Shown: one piece after another, positions 27,647 through 36,375 of the stretch | Layout of the letters: every line of letters begins with the position of its first letter | Numbering within the stretch: the stretch's first letter is position 1 | NCBI RefSeq assembly: GCF_038900055.1 | Contig: NZ_JBBMQM010000001.1 | Span: forward strand, 1,240,001 to 1,304,000 | Source: Henriciella sp. AS95 | GTDB taxonomy: Bacteria; Pseudomonadota; Alphaproteobacteria; Caulobacterales; Hyphomonadaceae | Reading direction: 5' to 3' | Length of the DNA stretch: 64,000 bases | Notes under the pieces: generated by a model | Told to the model about the DNA's origin: nothing | The model's database searches: none | What the model saw: the letters and a program-made list of their open reading frames with translations, nothing else | Translations under genes and position numbers: made by a program

Positions 27647-29062
27647 ATGGAAATTGGCCGCAAGACAGAGACCTGGGGCTCGAAGTTCGGCTTCATCATG
27701 GCCGCCGTGGGGTCTTCGGTTGGCCTCGGCAATTTCTGGCGCTTTCCTTACACGGCCGGTGAAAACGGCGGTGGGGCTTTCATTATCATCTACTTGGTCT
27801 GTGTGGCCCTCATCGGTCTACCCTTGCTGATGGCTGAGTACGCCATGGGCCGAAAGTCGGGCATGTCGGCTGTAGAAGGTGTGGAATCGCTCGCCCGCGC
27901 CGAAGGAAAAAGCCTCAACTGGGGCATTGTCGGCTGGGTCGGCACGCTCACGGCGTCGTTTATTCTCAGCTTCTATGTTGTGATCTCCGCCTGGTTGATG
28001 GCGTTCACGACGCAGGCGGTGCAGGGCAAATTCACCGACATGGATGCCGCCGCTTCCGGCACCAATTTCGCCGACGTTATCGGCATCGGTGCGCACCCGA
28101 TGACATCGAAATGGTATATCCTCTTCCTTCTTGCGCTGTTCCTTGCCGCGAATGTCTGGATCGTCGGACGCGGTGTGAAAGGCGGTATTGAGCGAGCGGC
28201 GACCGTGCTGATGCCGGCTTTCTTCATCATGCTTGTCGTGGTCGTGGGCTTCTCGCTCGCCAATGGCGATGGCGGTGCGGCTGCTGAATTCCTTCTGACG
28301 CCCAAATGGGAGGATGTTGGTTTCAACACGTTCCTGGAAGCGATTGGCCAGGCGTTCTTCTCGATTGGCGTCGGGGTTGGCCTGATGATCACCTATGGTG
28401 CCTATCTTGCGCGCGATACGGACATCCCGCGGGCATCCGGCATTGTGGCGGGCTCAGATACGCTTGTCGCGCTGATTGCCGGTTTCGCGATCTTCCCGAT
28501 CGTCTTCGCAGCCGGACTCGACCCGGCTGGCGGTCCAAGCCTCTTCTTCGTCTCCATGCCCGTCGCCTTTGGCAGCATCCCGGGCGGTGAGCTGATGGCC
28601 GTGATCTTCTTTGGTCTCGCCCTGTTCGCAGCGTTCACCTCCTCGATTTCGCTTATGGAGGTGTCGGTGTCATGGCTTGAAGAGCGCCAGGGCGTCACGC
28701 GGTTCGGGGCCTCGCTGGGTATGGGCGTGATCCTGTTCGTTGTCGGGGCGGCCTATGTCTTCTCGCTCGATTATCTCGACTTCGTGGACTTCCTGACGGG
28801 CAATCTGCTGTTGCCGCTCGGCGGCTTGCTGGCGGTCATCTTCGCAGGCTGGATTCTCTCGCGAGACATGCTGGAAAGCGAAATCGGTGAAGGCACGGTG
28901 ATGAATATCTGGCGCTTCCTGATGCGCTGGCCTGTGCCAATCTTCCTCGCCTTCGTTCTGTTCTTTGGCTTCTTCGACAAGATCCAGCAGCAATACAACG
29001 TCCAGCTGCCGGGCTTCATGACGAGCTTCCTCGGCCCGAACAATGAGCTGCCGGCGGAGTAG
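27647..29062 (+). CDS. Sodium-dependent transporter, NSS (neurotransmitter:sodium symporter) family
   Basis: A 471-residue protein with about 11-12 membrane helices. AVGSSVGLGNFWRFPYTAGE in the first helix is the NSS signature for Na+ and substrate binding, and NGGGAFIIIYLVCVALIGLPLLMAEYAMGR continues it. Substrates of bacterial NSS proteins are mostly amino acids. Which one is used here is not predictable. The start at 27647 follows GAGGGAG, so I reject a frame extension of five codons. A bidirectional terminator follows. Confidence 0.94.
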   Translation: MEIGRKTETWGSKFGFIMAAVGSSVGLGNFWRFPYTAGENGGGAFIIIYLVCVALIGLPLLMAEYAMGRKSGMSAVEGVESLARAEGKSLNWGIVGWVGTLTASFILSFYVVISAWLMAFTTQAVQGKFTDMDAAASGTNFADVIGIGAHPMTSKWYILFLLALFLAANVWIVGRGVKGGIERAATVLMPAFFIMLVVVVGFSLANGDGGAAAEFLLTPKWEDVGFNTFLEAIGQAFFSIGVGVGLMITYGAYLARDTDIPRASGIVAGSDTLVALIAGFAIFPIVFAAGLDPAGGPSLFFVSMPVAFGSIPGGELMAVIFFGLALFAAFTSSISLMEVSVSWLEERQGVTRFGASLGMGVILFVVGAAYVFSLDYLDFVDFLTGNLLLPLGGLLAVIFAGWILSRDMLESEIGEGTVMNIWRFLMRWPVPIFLAFVLFFGFFDKIQQQYNVQLPGFMTSFLGPNNELPAE

Positions 29063-29083
29063 GGCAGGGTACAGGCAAAAGAA

Positions 29084-29118
29084 AAGGGCGCCCATATCGC
29101 GGCGCCCTTATTCTTTAT
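29084..29118. terminator. Bidirectional intrinsic terminator between converging genes
   Basis: A perfect nine-pair stem AAGGGCGCC (29084-29092)/GGCGCCCTT (29101-29109) with an eight-base loop. On the plus strand ATTCTTTAT follows. On the minus strand the stem is followed by TTCTTTTGCC. It serves the NSS gene and the converging gene at 29134. Confidence 0.85.
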
Positions 29119-29133
29119 GTTGTTGGGCCGAGC

Positions 29134-29559
29134 CTACTCAGCCTTCAGCTTTTCGCTGAGTGCCAGATAGGGGGCGCCTGCCTCGACATTGCCCATGGCA
29201 CGATAAAGCTGTCCGATATTGTAAGCGGTCCGTGCACGCTCTTCGCGCGGCTGGCTCTCATCAGAGACGATAGGGTCCAGTAAGGAGATGGCGTTCCCGA
29301 AGTCCTTGAGTTCGACGAAGACAGCCGCCCGCAGCTTGCGGACGGAATCGCGTTCAAAACAGTTGAGGTTGGACGTCCAAAGCGCCGTGGTGATGGGCAG
29401 CGCCGCTGCCGGATCGTTTTTCTCCATTAGCGCAGTCTCGGCTTCGAGATAGGCCTCTCCGGTCTTACTGCTAAACGTCGACTTGTTGCACGGTTCGGCC
29501 TGTGCGACGGCCCCGACCAGAATGGCCAGGCCTGCGAAGGTGACGAGTGGCTTCATCAT
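29134..29559 (-). CDS. Small exported TPR-like protein
   Basis: A 141-residue protein with a signal peptide cleaved near AQAEP. The rest is helical, with repeats resembling tetratricopeptides (EAYLEAETALMEKNDPAAALPI, RTAYNIGQLYRAMGNVEAGAPYLAL). Two Cys residues (PCNKS and NCFERD) may form a disulfide. The function is not known. AGGGAA lies before the start at 29559. A 14-base palindrome lies 14 bases upstream. Confidence 0.72.
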   Translation of the reverse strand: MMKPLVTFAGLAILVGAVAQAEPCNKSTFSSKTGEAYLEAETALMEKNDPAAALPITTALWTSNLNCFERDSVRKLRAAVFVELKDFGNAISLLDPIVSDESQPREERARTAYNIGQLYRAMGNVEAGAPYLALSEKLKAE

Positions 29560-29572
29560 GCTTCCCTATGTG

Positions 29573-29586
29573 ATATGATATCATAT
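29573..29586. repeat. Fourteen-base palindrome upstream of the TPR-like gene
   Basis: ATATGATATCATAT is a perfect palindrome 14-27 bases before the start at 29559, on the promoter side. It could be an operator. It is AT-rich within a high-GC genome. Confidence 0.4.
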
Positions 29587-29646
29587 ACCACGGGGGTGGT
29601 GCGGCCTCAATTGGTGATAGCTTTGTTGTCACCGGTTGGAGACGTC

Positions 29647-30603
29647 TTATCCGAACTTCTTCGCAAAGCTCCGCGTTGCGCGGATCAGCTGGTCGATGAT
29701 GCCATTGTCGAGGCTGGAGTGTCCTGCGTCCGGCACGATGTGCAGCTCTGCATCCGGCCAGACCTTGGTGAGTGCCCAGGCGGTCGACAGCGGCGTGACG
29801 ACATCATACCGGCCATGCACGATGACGCCGGGAATGCCTTGGAGCTTCTCTTCAGCCTGCTTCAGCAGCCAGCCATCTTCATCAAAGAAACCCTTATTGA
29901 CGAAGTAGTGGCACTCAATGCGAGCGAATGCATCCGCGAAGGCATCCTCTTCGAATTTGGCTGGTCGTGATGATGGGCCCTGAATCGAAATCGTCTCACC
30001 TTCCCAGCAGGCCCACGCCTTGGCGGCCGTGATCCGTTCTTGCCGGTCATCACTGGTGAGGCGCTTATGGAAGGCGTGCAACAGGTCGCCGCGCTCGTCC
30101 TCGGGAATAGGGGCGACATAGCGGTCGTAAGCATCGGGGAAGAGCCGGCTGGCGCCATCCTGATAGAACCACTGGATCTCTGCTTCAGTGATCAGGAAGA
30201 TGCCGCGCAGGATCAGGCCAAGCACGCGGTCTGTATGGGTGACCGCATAAGACAATGACAGGGTAGAGCCCCAGGAGCCGCCGAAAACGACCCATTTGTC
30301 GATTCTGAGATGCGTGCGGATCTCCTCCATGTCGCTGACAAGAGCCCAGGTATCGTTTTCGCGTAGCTCTGAATGCGGTGTCGAGCGGCCACAGCCGCGC
30401 TGATCGAAGAGAATGATGCGGTAAAGTTCTGGATCAAAGAAGCGGCGCATTTCGGGGTTTGAGCCGCCACCAGGTCCACCATGTAGCGCGATGACTGGCA
30501 GGCCGTCAGGGTTGCCCGACTCTTCCCAGTAGATCTCGTGGAGGTCGGAAACTTTCAGGCGCCCGGTTTTGCGCGCTTCAATTGGTGGATAAAGTTTTAA
30601 CAT
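29647..30603 (-). CDS. pip: Proline iminopeptidase
   Basis: A 318-residue alpha/beta hydrolase of peptidase family S33 that removes N-terminal proline from peptides. HGGPGGGSNPEM (41-52) forms the oxyanion region, DQRGCGRSTPH follows at 67-77, and GGSWGSTLSLSYA holds the nucleophile Ser 110. Asp about 267 (GRYDVVTP) and His 295 (DAGHSS) complete the triad. The length matches the family. It is cytoplasmic and has no signal peptide. It is a single gene, divergent from the lipoprotein at 30730. Confidence 0.96.
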   Translation of the reverse strand: MLKLYPPIEARKTGRLKVSDLHEIYWEESGNPDGLPVIALHGGPGGGSNPEMRRFFDPELYRIILFDQRGCGRSTPHSELRENDTWALVSDMEEIRTHLRIDKWVVFGGSWGSTLSLSYAVTHTDRVLGLILRGIFLITEAEIQWFYQDGASRLFPDAYDRYVAPIPEDERGDLLHAFHKRLTSDDRQERITAAKAWACWEGETISIQGPSSRPAKFEEDAFADAFARIECHYFVNKGFFDEDGWLLKQAEEKLQGIPGVIVHGRYDVVTPLSTAWALTKVWPDAELHIVPDAGHSSLDNGIIDQLIRATRSFAKKFG

Positions 30604-30729
30604 TGTAATCCTTTGTTCACGCCCTCTTCACACAATTGCAATTCTATATGGGATTAAGGTCTGGACGCGTAATGGCCAATCTGTAATCCTCAGTGCGGGG
30701 TTGCGTAATTTACGGGCGATCAATTGTCG

Positions 30730-31347
30730 ATGATGAAAGTGCTTTCTTCTCTGTCAGTCCTGCTTCTGTCAGGATGCGCGACCGTTTCCATGGTCTCGAA
30801 GCAAGCCATCGTTGAAACCGAAATTGCAGCCGAGCAATCAGCGCTTCGCGACTCTGCTGACGCTTTCAAGACCAGCGCCGAAACCCAGGGCTGGGTGTCT
30901 GAGTCCAGAGGTCTTGCCGACTTTGCCAATATTCTGTTTGGCGGCGCCTCTGAGCAGACCGACCGCGCGCCAGCGTCTTATAGCGACAAGATCGGAGCGG
31001 GTGACGAGGATGTCGATGCCGTCTTCCAGACCATCGAGACCGATGCGCGCCAGGCCGCGACGTCCCTGACGGAACTTGATGTTCTTGCCGGCGAATTGCT
31101 GCTCAGCGGTGAGGTCTCTCGCGCTGATGTCATCAGTTTCGAAAGCGCCCTCGTGGTGGCTCAAAAAAGCTATCGCAGCTTTTCCGAAGCGGCAGGCATT
31201 GCAGGCGGCCGCGGGAATACGGGTCTGACCGGCGCTGAACTCGCCCTCGCGCAGCTGGCGTCGTCCATTGACGAAGCCCGTTTGTCAGCAGACCAGCTGG
31301 CGAGCGCTTATGCCGACGATACACCTGCTCAGACCGCCAGCAGCTGA
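30730..31347 (+). CDS. Hypothetical lipoprotein
   Basis: A protein of about 205 residues whose signal ends in LLLSGC. The mature part is helical and Ala/Glu/Ser-rich (AEQSALRDSADAFKTSAETQGW, then EVSRADVISFESALVVAQKSY). I do not recognise a family. Possible starts are ATG at 30730 or 30733. A TTG at 30724 also keeps the frame open but is less likely. The divergent intergenic region contains AATTGCAATT, a short palindrome. A GC-rich hairpin (GGCGCG/CGCGCC) lies between this gene and the converging DUF262 gene. Confidence 0.72.
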   Translation: MMKVLSSLSVLLLSGCATVSMVSKQAIVETEIAAEQSALRDSADAFKTSAETQGWVSESRGLADFANILFGGASEQTDRAPASYSDKIGAGDEDVDAVFQTIETDARQAATSLTELDVLAGELLLSGEVSRADVISFESALVVAQKSYRSFSEAAGIAGGRGNTGLTGAELALAQLASSIDEARLSADQLASAYADDTPAQTASS

Positions 31348-31390
31348 TTAGCAATCAATCGGCACGGCGCGTTGACGCGCGCCTGTCTGC

Positions 31391-33049
31391 CTAACCGTCC
31401 TGATCCGAGAACCAGGCCATCATCAGGATGTCCACCAATTGTTCGGTGCGGGCGCGAACATCTTCGGCCGTCCAGCTCTGGCGTGTGCGCAGGTCTTCCG
31501 TGAGAGAGAAGATCTGTCCGCCCTGTTCGAAGAAAATCTTCTTCTTCTCACGAAAATCCTTTCGGTCGGCTGCGCGGTTGATGTGCTGCGGCACGATCAC
31601 AAAGTTGCCGATGGTCTCGCAGAGTTCGCGTTGAACCGGACCTTTGGGCCAGACTGTGTTCCAGAAGGAATCCTCCGGGACCGCGCGGGGCAATACATGT
31701 TCGACCGTGGCGTCGTCTTCCGGGGTAATCGATTGCCCGTTTTCCAAGGCCGCGTTCAGGCGCAAGGCGATGGCCCGGCGCTGCGAGAAATTGCCAAAAC
31801 GTCCCCCCAGGCGGTCGCGGACCTTTTTCTGGTCTTCCTTCGAGAAGTACAGGACGCTCTTGCCGTCGAACAGCTGTTTGCCGCCCAGCACGCTCTGGGT
31901 GAGCTTGGTGTATCGCTTCTGCCGGGGCGTGCGGTCGGTGATGTGCAGCATCATCACGAAGGCAAATCGTTCCAGCAGGCGAAAGAACTTCAGGGCTTCT
32001 TCGCTGTCATGGCCATTGTTGTACAGGTAGGCGACGGCCGGCACGCGCCAAAGCCCGTGATCGATCAGGCGCAAATGATCCAGCGCTGTCTTGATCTCTT
32101 CGCTATGTGAGCCGAATTCCGGGTCTCCCTTCAGGACGGTGCGGTACGCTTCCACGTATCGCGGCAGCTCCTTCTCGAGGAAGGTTTTCGCGTCCACTTT
32201 TGACAGGACAACCTTTGCGAAGTCAGACGACTTGCCGCGCTGGCCCTTGCTGTAGATTTGCCGGATGATGTTCATCAGGTCATTGAGGCCGCTACCGCCA
32301 AGCTGGGCTTCGAAGTCCAGCCAGTCGCGGGCATACTTTCCGGCCTGCTCGAGCGGAACGTCGGCTTTCTGGAGAATCTCGGTCTTGATGATGTCGTGGG
32401 CGTTTGGCGCCTTGCCGCGCGTGTTGAGAACGCGAAACACCTCATTGCCTTCGTTGCGATTGGGAACGGTGACGCGAACGACGACCACTTGGTCGCGGAT
32501 CGTCTGAAACAGGGCAGACCGCTGCGCGGCCGACAGTTTTTTCAGTTCGGTCTCAAGGAATTGCAGGTTCTTCTGAATGCGGTTGTGGTTGGAGGTCTCG
32601 TCCGTCTCTATGTCGCGGCGCTGGGTGGCCCCTTCCTCCTGAACAGCCTCGCGAAAAAATGGGTTGTCGACATGGTTGAGGGTGAGGCGCCAGGCGCGTC
32701 CCTGGCCATTTCTGGCCCGGTCGCGATCGCCAATCATGCTGTGAATATTGGTTGTCGTGGCTTCGTCATCTTCCATATCGCGCAGTACTGCGAGGATCAT
32801 GGTCAACGTTGTCAGCCGTTGCTGGCCGTCGACGACAAGCGAGGTGTACTGGTCGAGGTCGACTAGAACGATCGCGCCGATGAAGTGATGACGCATGTCG
32901 CCCGACGCCTCCTTCAAATCCCCCAGAAGTTCGCCGACTTCTTCCTTGTCCCAGACATAGCTGCGCTGGTAGGGGGGCATTTTGAGTTCGACATCTCGTG
33001 CAAGCAGCTCTGCGAGGCTGCAGGTCTGCGCCTTTATCCCTGAATCCAT
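31391..33049 (-). CDS. DUF262/DUF1524 protein (GmrSD-like), possible anti-phage nuclease
   Basis: A 552-residue cytoplasmic protein. The N-terminus has MPPYQRSYVWD (24-34) and VVDGQQRLTTLTM (72-84), hallmarks of DUF262, a ParB-like NTPase fold. The C-terminal part has TVEHVLPRAV, then FWNTVWP and ETIGNFVIVPQHINRAADRKDF, the His-Me/HNH-type DUF1524 pattern. The same two domains form GmrS-GmrD and related type IV restriction enzymes that cut modified DNA, and several single-chain members defend against phage. The gene stands alone without recognisable methyltransferase or defence partners. Its function is inferred from family only. Confidence 0.85.
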   Translation of the reverse strand: MDSGIKAQTCSLAELLARDVELKMPPYQRSYVWDKEEVGELLGDLKEASGDMRHHFIGAIVLVDLDQYTSLVVDGQQRLTTLTMILAVLRDMEDDEATTTNIHSMIGDRDRARNGQGRAWRLTLNHVDNPFFREAVQEEGATQRRDIETDETSNHNRIQKNLQFLETELKKLSAAQRSALFQTIRDQVVVVRVTVPNRNEGNEVFRVLNTRGKAPNAHDIIKTEILQKADVPLEQAGKYARDWLDFEAQLGGSGLNDLMNIIRQIYSKGQRGKSSDFAKVVLSKVDAKTFLEKELPRYVEAYRTVLKGDPEFGSHSEEIKTALDHLRLIDHGLWRVPAVAYLYNNGHDSEEALKFFRLLERFAFVMMLHITDRTPRQKRYTKLTQSVLGGKQLFDGKSVLYFSKEDQKKVRDRLGGRFGNFSQRRAIALRLNAALENGQSITPEDDATVEHVLPRAVPEDSFWNTVWPKGPVQRELCETIGNFVIVPQHINRAADRKDFREKKKIFFEQGGQIFSLTEDLRTRQSWTAEDVRARTEQLVDILMMAWFSDQDG

Positions 33050-33167
33050 TGATATCCCCGATAGACTTAGTAGACGTTAGATACGCTCGGATTAGCGTCC
33101 AGGAGTCATTGAATACACTCTTGGTTCGGACGTTTTCGAACAGGTGTGTCGGGAGGGCAACGAACAG

Positions 33168-34034
33168 ATGAAATGGGTGAACTTCGAGGTTGACGGGAAA
33201 TTATGGTGCGGACTGCTGAATAATCAACGGGTTCATCCGGTTGAACCGTGTTGCCTCAGTCATTTTCTAGGCGATCTTCCGTCCAAAAAAAACGCAGCGC
33301 TCACTGCTGAGCCGCTCAAGCTAGAAAGTGTGAGACTTCGCCAGCCGGTTATCCGGCCGGGAAAAATTCTGGCGATCGGGCTCAATTACGCCGCGCATGT
33401 CGCTGAAAGTGCGAGCTTTGTCGACACAGAAAAACCGAGCGCCCAGATATGGTTCAACAAACAGGTAACAGCGGCGTCCGGGCCGGGCGATCCGATCCAT
33501 GTTCCCCGGGTCTCCAGCATGCTCGACTACGAGGCTGAGCTGGTCGTGGTGATCGGTCAAAGCGGTCGCCATGTCCCGGCTGACCGCGCGATGGATATCA
33601 TTGCGGGATTTACGTGCGGGTGTGACGCATCCGTGCGCGACTGGCAGAAAGCGAGCCCGACAATGATGATGGGCAAGGGCTTCGACACGCATGCGCCTTT
33701 TGGGCCTGCGCTCGTTACACCAGACGAGGTCGGCCCGCTGGAGCAGCTGAGCATAAAGGGTTTTGTCAACGATGAGCTGCGCCAGAATGCCAAGCTCGGT
33801 GACATGATCCACAATATCGCGGAACAGATTGCACACTTGAGCGCTGCCTTCACTCTGGAACCGGGCGATATTATTTTCACCGGGACGCCCGCGGGCGTCG
33901 CGATCGGTCATACGCCGCCGAAGTGGTTGAAGGCCGGAGACCGGTTCCGGGTTGAGATCGAAAATGTAGGCGTATTGGAGAACCCAGTGATCGACGAGCC
34001 AGATACCGCAGAAATCGGCGGGGTGCCCTTGTGA
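33168..34034 (+). CDS. Fumarylacetoacetate hydrolase (FAH) family protein
   Basis: A 288-residue protein with the FAH fold: GKILAIGLNYAAHVAES, then DYEAELVVVIG with metal-binding acidic residues, GFTCGCDASVRDWQ, KGFDTHAPFGPAL and FTGTPAGVAIG. Members cleave or decarboxylate C-C bonds in diketo acids, acylpyruvates or homoprotocatechuate intermediates using Mg2+. The exact substrate is unknown. ATG 33168 is chosen over an upstream GTG at 33144, as the GGGAGGG element sits 11-12 bases before the ATG. The stop overlaps the next start (GTGA). Confidence 0.92.
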   Translation: MKWVNFEVDGKLWCGLLNNQRVHPVEPCCLSHFLGDLPSKKNAALTAEPLKLESVRLRQPVIRPGKILAIGLNYAAHVAESASFVDTEKPSAQIWFNKQVTAASGPGDPIHVPRVSSMLDYEAELVVVIGQSGRHVPADRAMDIIAGFTCGCDASVRDWQKASPTMMMGKGFDTHAPFGPALVTPDEVGPLEQLSIKGFVNDELRQNAKLGDMIHNIAEQIAHLSAAFTLEPGDIIFTGTPAGVAIGHTPPKWLKAGDRFRVEIENVGVLENPVIDEPDTAEIGGVPL

Positions 34035-34786
34035 AGTGGGCGGTTTGCCTATTTCTGCCGCTAAGTCTTCTCGCCGCGTGCGACAGCGGCTCAACAGAAG
34101 CAATTGCCGTTTCCGCCGAACCGCCCGCCGAGGTCGTGATCAGCTCGAACGATTTCGCACTCGTGCCATGTGGTGCCTCGCAGGATGCCGCGTGCGTGCT
34201 TGTGTTCGCAGGTGGCAAGGGCTTGTTGTTTGGAGCGCCTGCCGGCCTCTCGAATGGCATATCTGAAGACAGGCTTGCCAGTCTCGACAGCACGTTCCTG
34301 TTTTCGCTGATGCCGCGCGATGTCGAAGGACTTGATGAGGTGCGCAATCGAGGCTGGAGAGCGGGCCGCGCCGATGCGTTGATTGTTGCCGGACCTGAAG
34401 GCGTGGGCGACATGATTACGGCGCTTAATCTGGCTTTCGAGCAGCCCGACGCACTGAGTTATGTGGAGGAGGGTGCCCCGCGCGGGGGCTTCAATGCGGC
34501 GCTTCTTCAAGCTGGTGTTGAGGTCGTGTCCGAAGCGGCTGCTTTCGATTCCGGAGATCTGAAAGTGTCGGGTGTGTCTGGCCCGGGCTCACACCTGACG
34601 TACCGAATAGGTTACCGTGATCTTGCTGGTAACTGGCATGATCTGGTTCTCAAGCCGTGTTCCGGGCCCGAGCCGGCCGCGCCAAATTATGATGCAGAGC
34701 CGCGATCCGTAACTGTCATTGCGTGTGATGGCGAAGACGCCGACCTTAACTGGCCGATCCGGGACGTTATCAAAATCACGAAATAA
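34031..34786 (+). CDS. Lipoprotein resembling a metallo-beta-lactamase fold without metal ligands
   Basis: A 251-residue protein beginning with GTG at 34031 that overlaps the FAH stop by four bases. The lipobox is LLAAC (Cys 17). The middle part, FLFSLMPRDVEGLDEVRNRG followed by WRAGR and IVAGPEGVGDMITALNLAFEQ, aligns by eye with RNase Z-like metallo-beta-lactamase hydrolases. Their order is THxHxDH...W..GR...V.GP.G...V...N.A, followed by a YR..HHG segment. Here HxHxDH is replaced by SLMPRD and the HHG segment by VEEG. It would therefore be a catalytically dead relative, possibly a binding protein. The homology is my inference and needs a profile search. Confidence 0.6.
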   Translation: MKWAVCLFLPLSLLAACDSGSTEAIAVSAEPPAEVVISSNDFALVPCGASQDAACVLVFAGGKGLLFGAPAGLSNGISEDRLASLDSTFLFSLMPRDVEGLDEVRNRGWRAGRADALIVAGPEGVGDMITALNLAFEQPDALSYVEEGAPRGGFNAALLQAGVEVVSEAAAFDSGDLKVSGVSGPGSHLTYRIGYRDLAGNWHDLVLKPCSGPEPAAPNYDAEPRSVTVIACDGEDADLNWPIRDVIKITK

Positions 34787-35096
34787 TCTGGCCTGAAAAA
34801 GCTACGGGGTCCCGCCTTGGCAGGACCCCGGTCTCCCCCGAGACGCCCCCGTCCGGCCAAATAGGCCGCGGACATCAAGGCGCGGGTCACCTTTTATGAG
34901 TACCGCCGTTCGGTCTTGAGTCAAACTTCTTGTCGTCTTGTTCCGCATGCGGCGGGAAAGTGTGTCCTATGCGACACGCTGTGGGCAACTCTGCTGAGAA
35001 CATTGGCAAGGACCCCAAATCAGGCCTATTGCTACCAATTCGTTAACTCTTGGCACATAGCTGTTAAGGTTAAGCGAGTTTGGGGCTGCCGAATTA
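34787..35096. other. Intergenic region of 310 bases with a strong hairpin
   Basis: No gene is seen. The stem CGGGGTCC (34805-34812)/GGACCCCG (34823-34830), with an inner GCC-TT-GGC stem, forms a very stable hairpin 20 bases after the preceding stop. No T tract follows on the plus strand. On the minus strand CTTTTTC comes three bases after it. The rest contains the unassigned upstream region of the TipF-like gene, with TTAAGGTTAA at 35064-35073. Confidence 0.5.
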
Positions 35097-36323
35097 ATGA
35101 TTGGAATATTGTTCTTTTTCTATGTTGCGATTGGCGCTGCGCTGGGCTTCGGCCTGCACTCCTATGCCGGTTTCACCATTCCTGTGTCTGTTGCGCTGGG
35201 CGCCGTCGCCACGGCAATTCTGGGCCAATTTCACCTGCTGATCGCGCACGTCACCAAGACCGGCGACGCTGAAGACCGGATCGAGCACCTGGAAAAGACG
35301 CAATCGGCTGCGCGTGAGCGAATTGAGATGATCGAGGCGCGCACTGAGAGCGTGGAATCGACCCTGAAGCATGAACTCACCGAGCGGCGCGATGCGCTGG
35401 TCTCCGAGATGCGCCAGCTTGAAGGACTCATTGATCGGCTCTCGCGCAATTTCGAAAACAAGCTTTCCGAGACCAGCCCAGCAGAGGTGAAACCCCAGGA
35501 AGACGCCGTCCTGCGCAACGTGAAAGATGCGCTACAGGATGGCCGTGTCGACCTCCATCTCCAGCCGATCGTGTCGCTGCCGCAGCGCCGCGTGGCTTTT
35601 TACGAAGGCTTCACGCGCCTGCGCCGCCCGGATGGCTCCCTGATCCTGCCGGCTGAATTCCTTGACGCAGCCCGCCGCGCGCGCCTGATGGGTGTGATCG
35701 ACAACATGCTCTTGTTCCGCTGCGTACAGATCGTCCGCCGCTTGTCAGAGCGCGATCGGCGCGTTGGGGTGTTCTGCAACATCTCCACCCATTCGCTCAC
35801 GGATGAGCACTTCTTCCCGCAATTCCTCGAATTCATGCAGGAGAACCGTGACCTCTCCGGTGCGCTCATTTTTGAGATCCCAGCAGACCGGTTCGAAAAC
35901 CGCTCGCGCGAATTGCGGGCAAGCATGGAGAAGCTGACTGCGCTTGGCTTCCGCTTCTCGATCGATCATGCAAGCGATCTCGCGCTCGACCTGCCACGCA
36001 TGCAGGATGCAGGTGTCCGGTTTGTGAAAATGAGGGGCGGCGACCTCATCGACCAGCTTCGCGACCCGTCCGGTCCGCGTCCGATCTCGAATGTTGAGCG
36101 GCGCATTCAGGGCGAAGAGGTTTCGGCAGTATGTTCGCGCTTTGGCGTGACGCTGGTTGCCGAAAAGATCGAAGAAGAAGTGAGCGTGGTGGAAATTCTC
36201 GAATATGAGATCCCATACGGTCAGGGGCATGTGTTTGGTGCGCCGAAACCGATCAAGTCTTCCCTGATGGAAGAGACGGCACCGCCCGCCAACTTCATCG
36301 CGAAGCTGTCTGCATTCGGCTGA
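35097..36323 (+). CDS. tipF: TipF-like membrane protein with a degenerate EAL domain
   Basis: A 408-residue protein with two membrane helices (1-21, about 28-50), a coiled coil (about 60-120) and an EAL-type domain (about 145-395). The order matches Caulobacter TipF, a c-di-GMP-binding flagellar assembly factor. The EAL motif reads FYEGF, Asn in CNIS and Lys in VKM are kept, but the second acidic residue of the DDFG-type motif is changed (SIDHAS) and the usual E after FEI is lost (FEIPADR). Catalysis is therefore unlikely and a receptor role likely. Adjacent flagellar genes are absent, so the symbol is provisional. Confidence 0.65.
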   Translation: MIGILFFFYVAIGAALGFGLHSYAGFTIPVSVALGAVATAILGQFHLLIAHVTKTGDAEDRIEHLEKTQSAARERIEMIEARTESVESTLKHELTERRDALVSEMRQLEGLIDRLSRNFENKLSETSPAEVKPQEDAVLRNVKDALQDGRVDLHLQPIVSLPQRRVAFYEGFTRLRRPDGSLILPAEFLDAARRARLMGVIDNMLLFRCVQIVRRLSERDRRVGVFCNISTHSLTDEHFFPQFLEFMQENRDLSGALIFEIPADRFENRSRELRASMEKLTALGFRFSIDHASDLALDLPRMQDAGVRFVKMRGGDLIDQLRDPSGPRPISNVERRIQGEEVSAVCSRFGVTLVAEKIEEEVSVVEILEYEIPYGQGHVFGAPKPIKSSLMEETAPPANFIAKLSAFG

Positions 36324-36375
36324 AGTGGCGCCGGGGTTTGACCGCTGGTGCAGCGCTCACTACTGAGCTTTCCGC

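Noticed and set aside
34805-34830. Intrinsic terminator for the MBL-like lipoprotein gene
   Set aside because: The hairpin is strong, but no T tract follows on the plus strand, so it is listed only as a structured intergenic element.
35050-35068. Sigma54-like TTGGCAC...TGTTA upstream of the TipF-like gene
   Set aside because: The GG element is present, but the GC element at the required 12-base distance is missing (TT instead).
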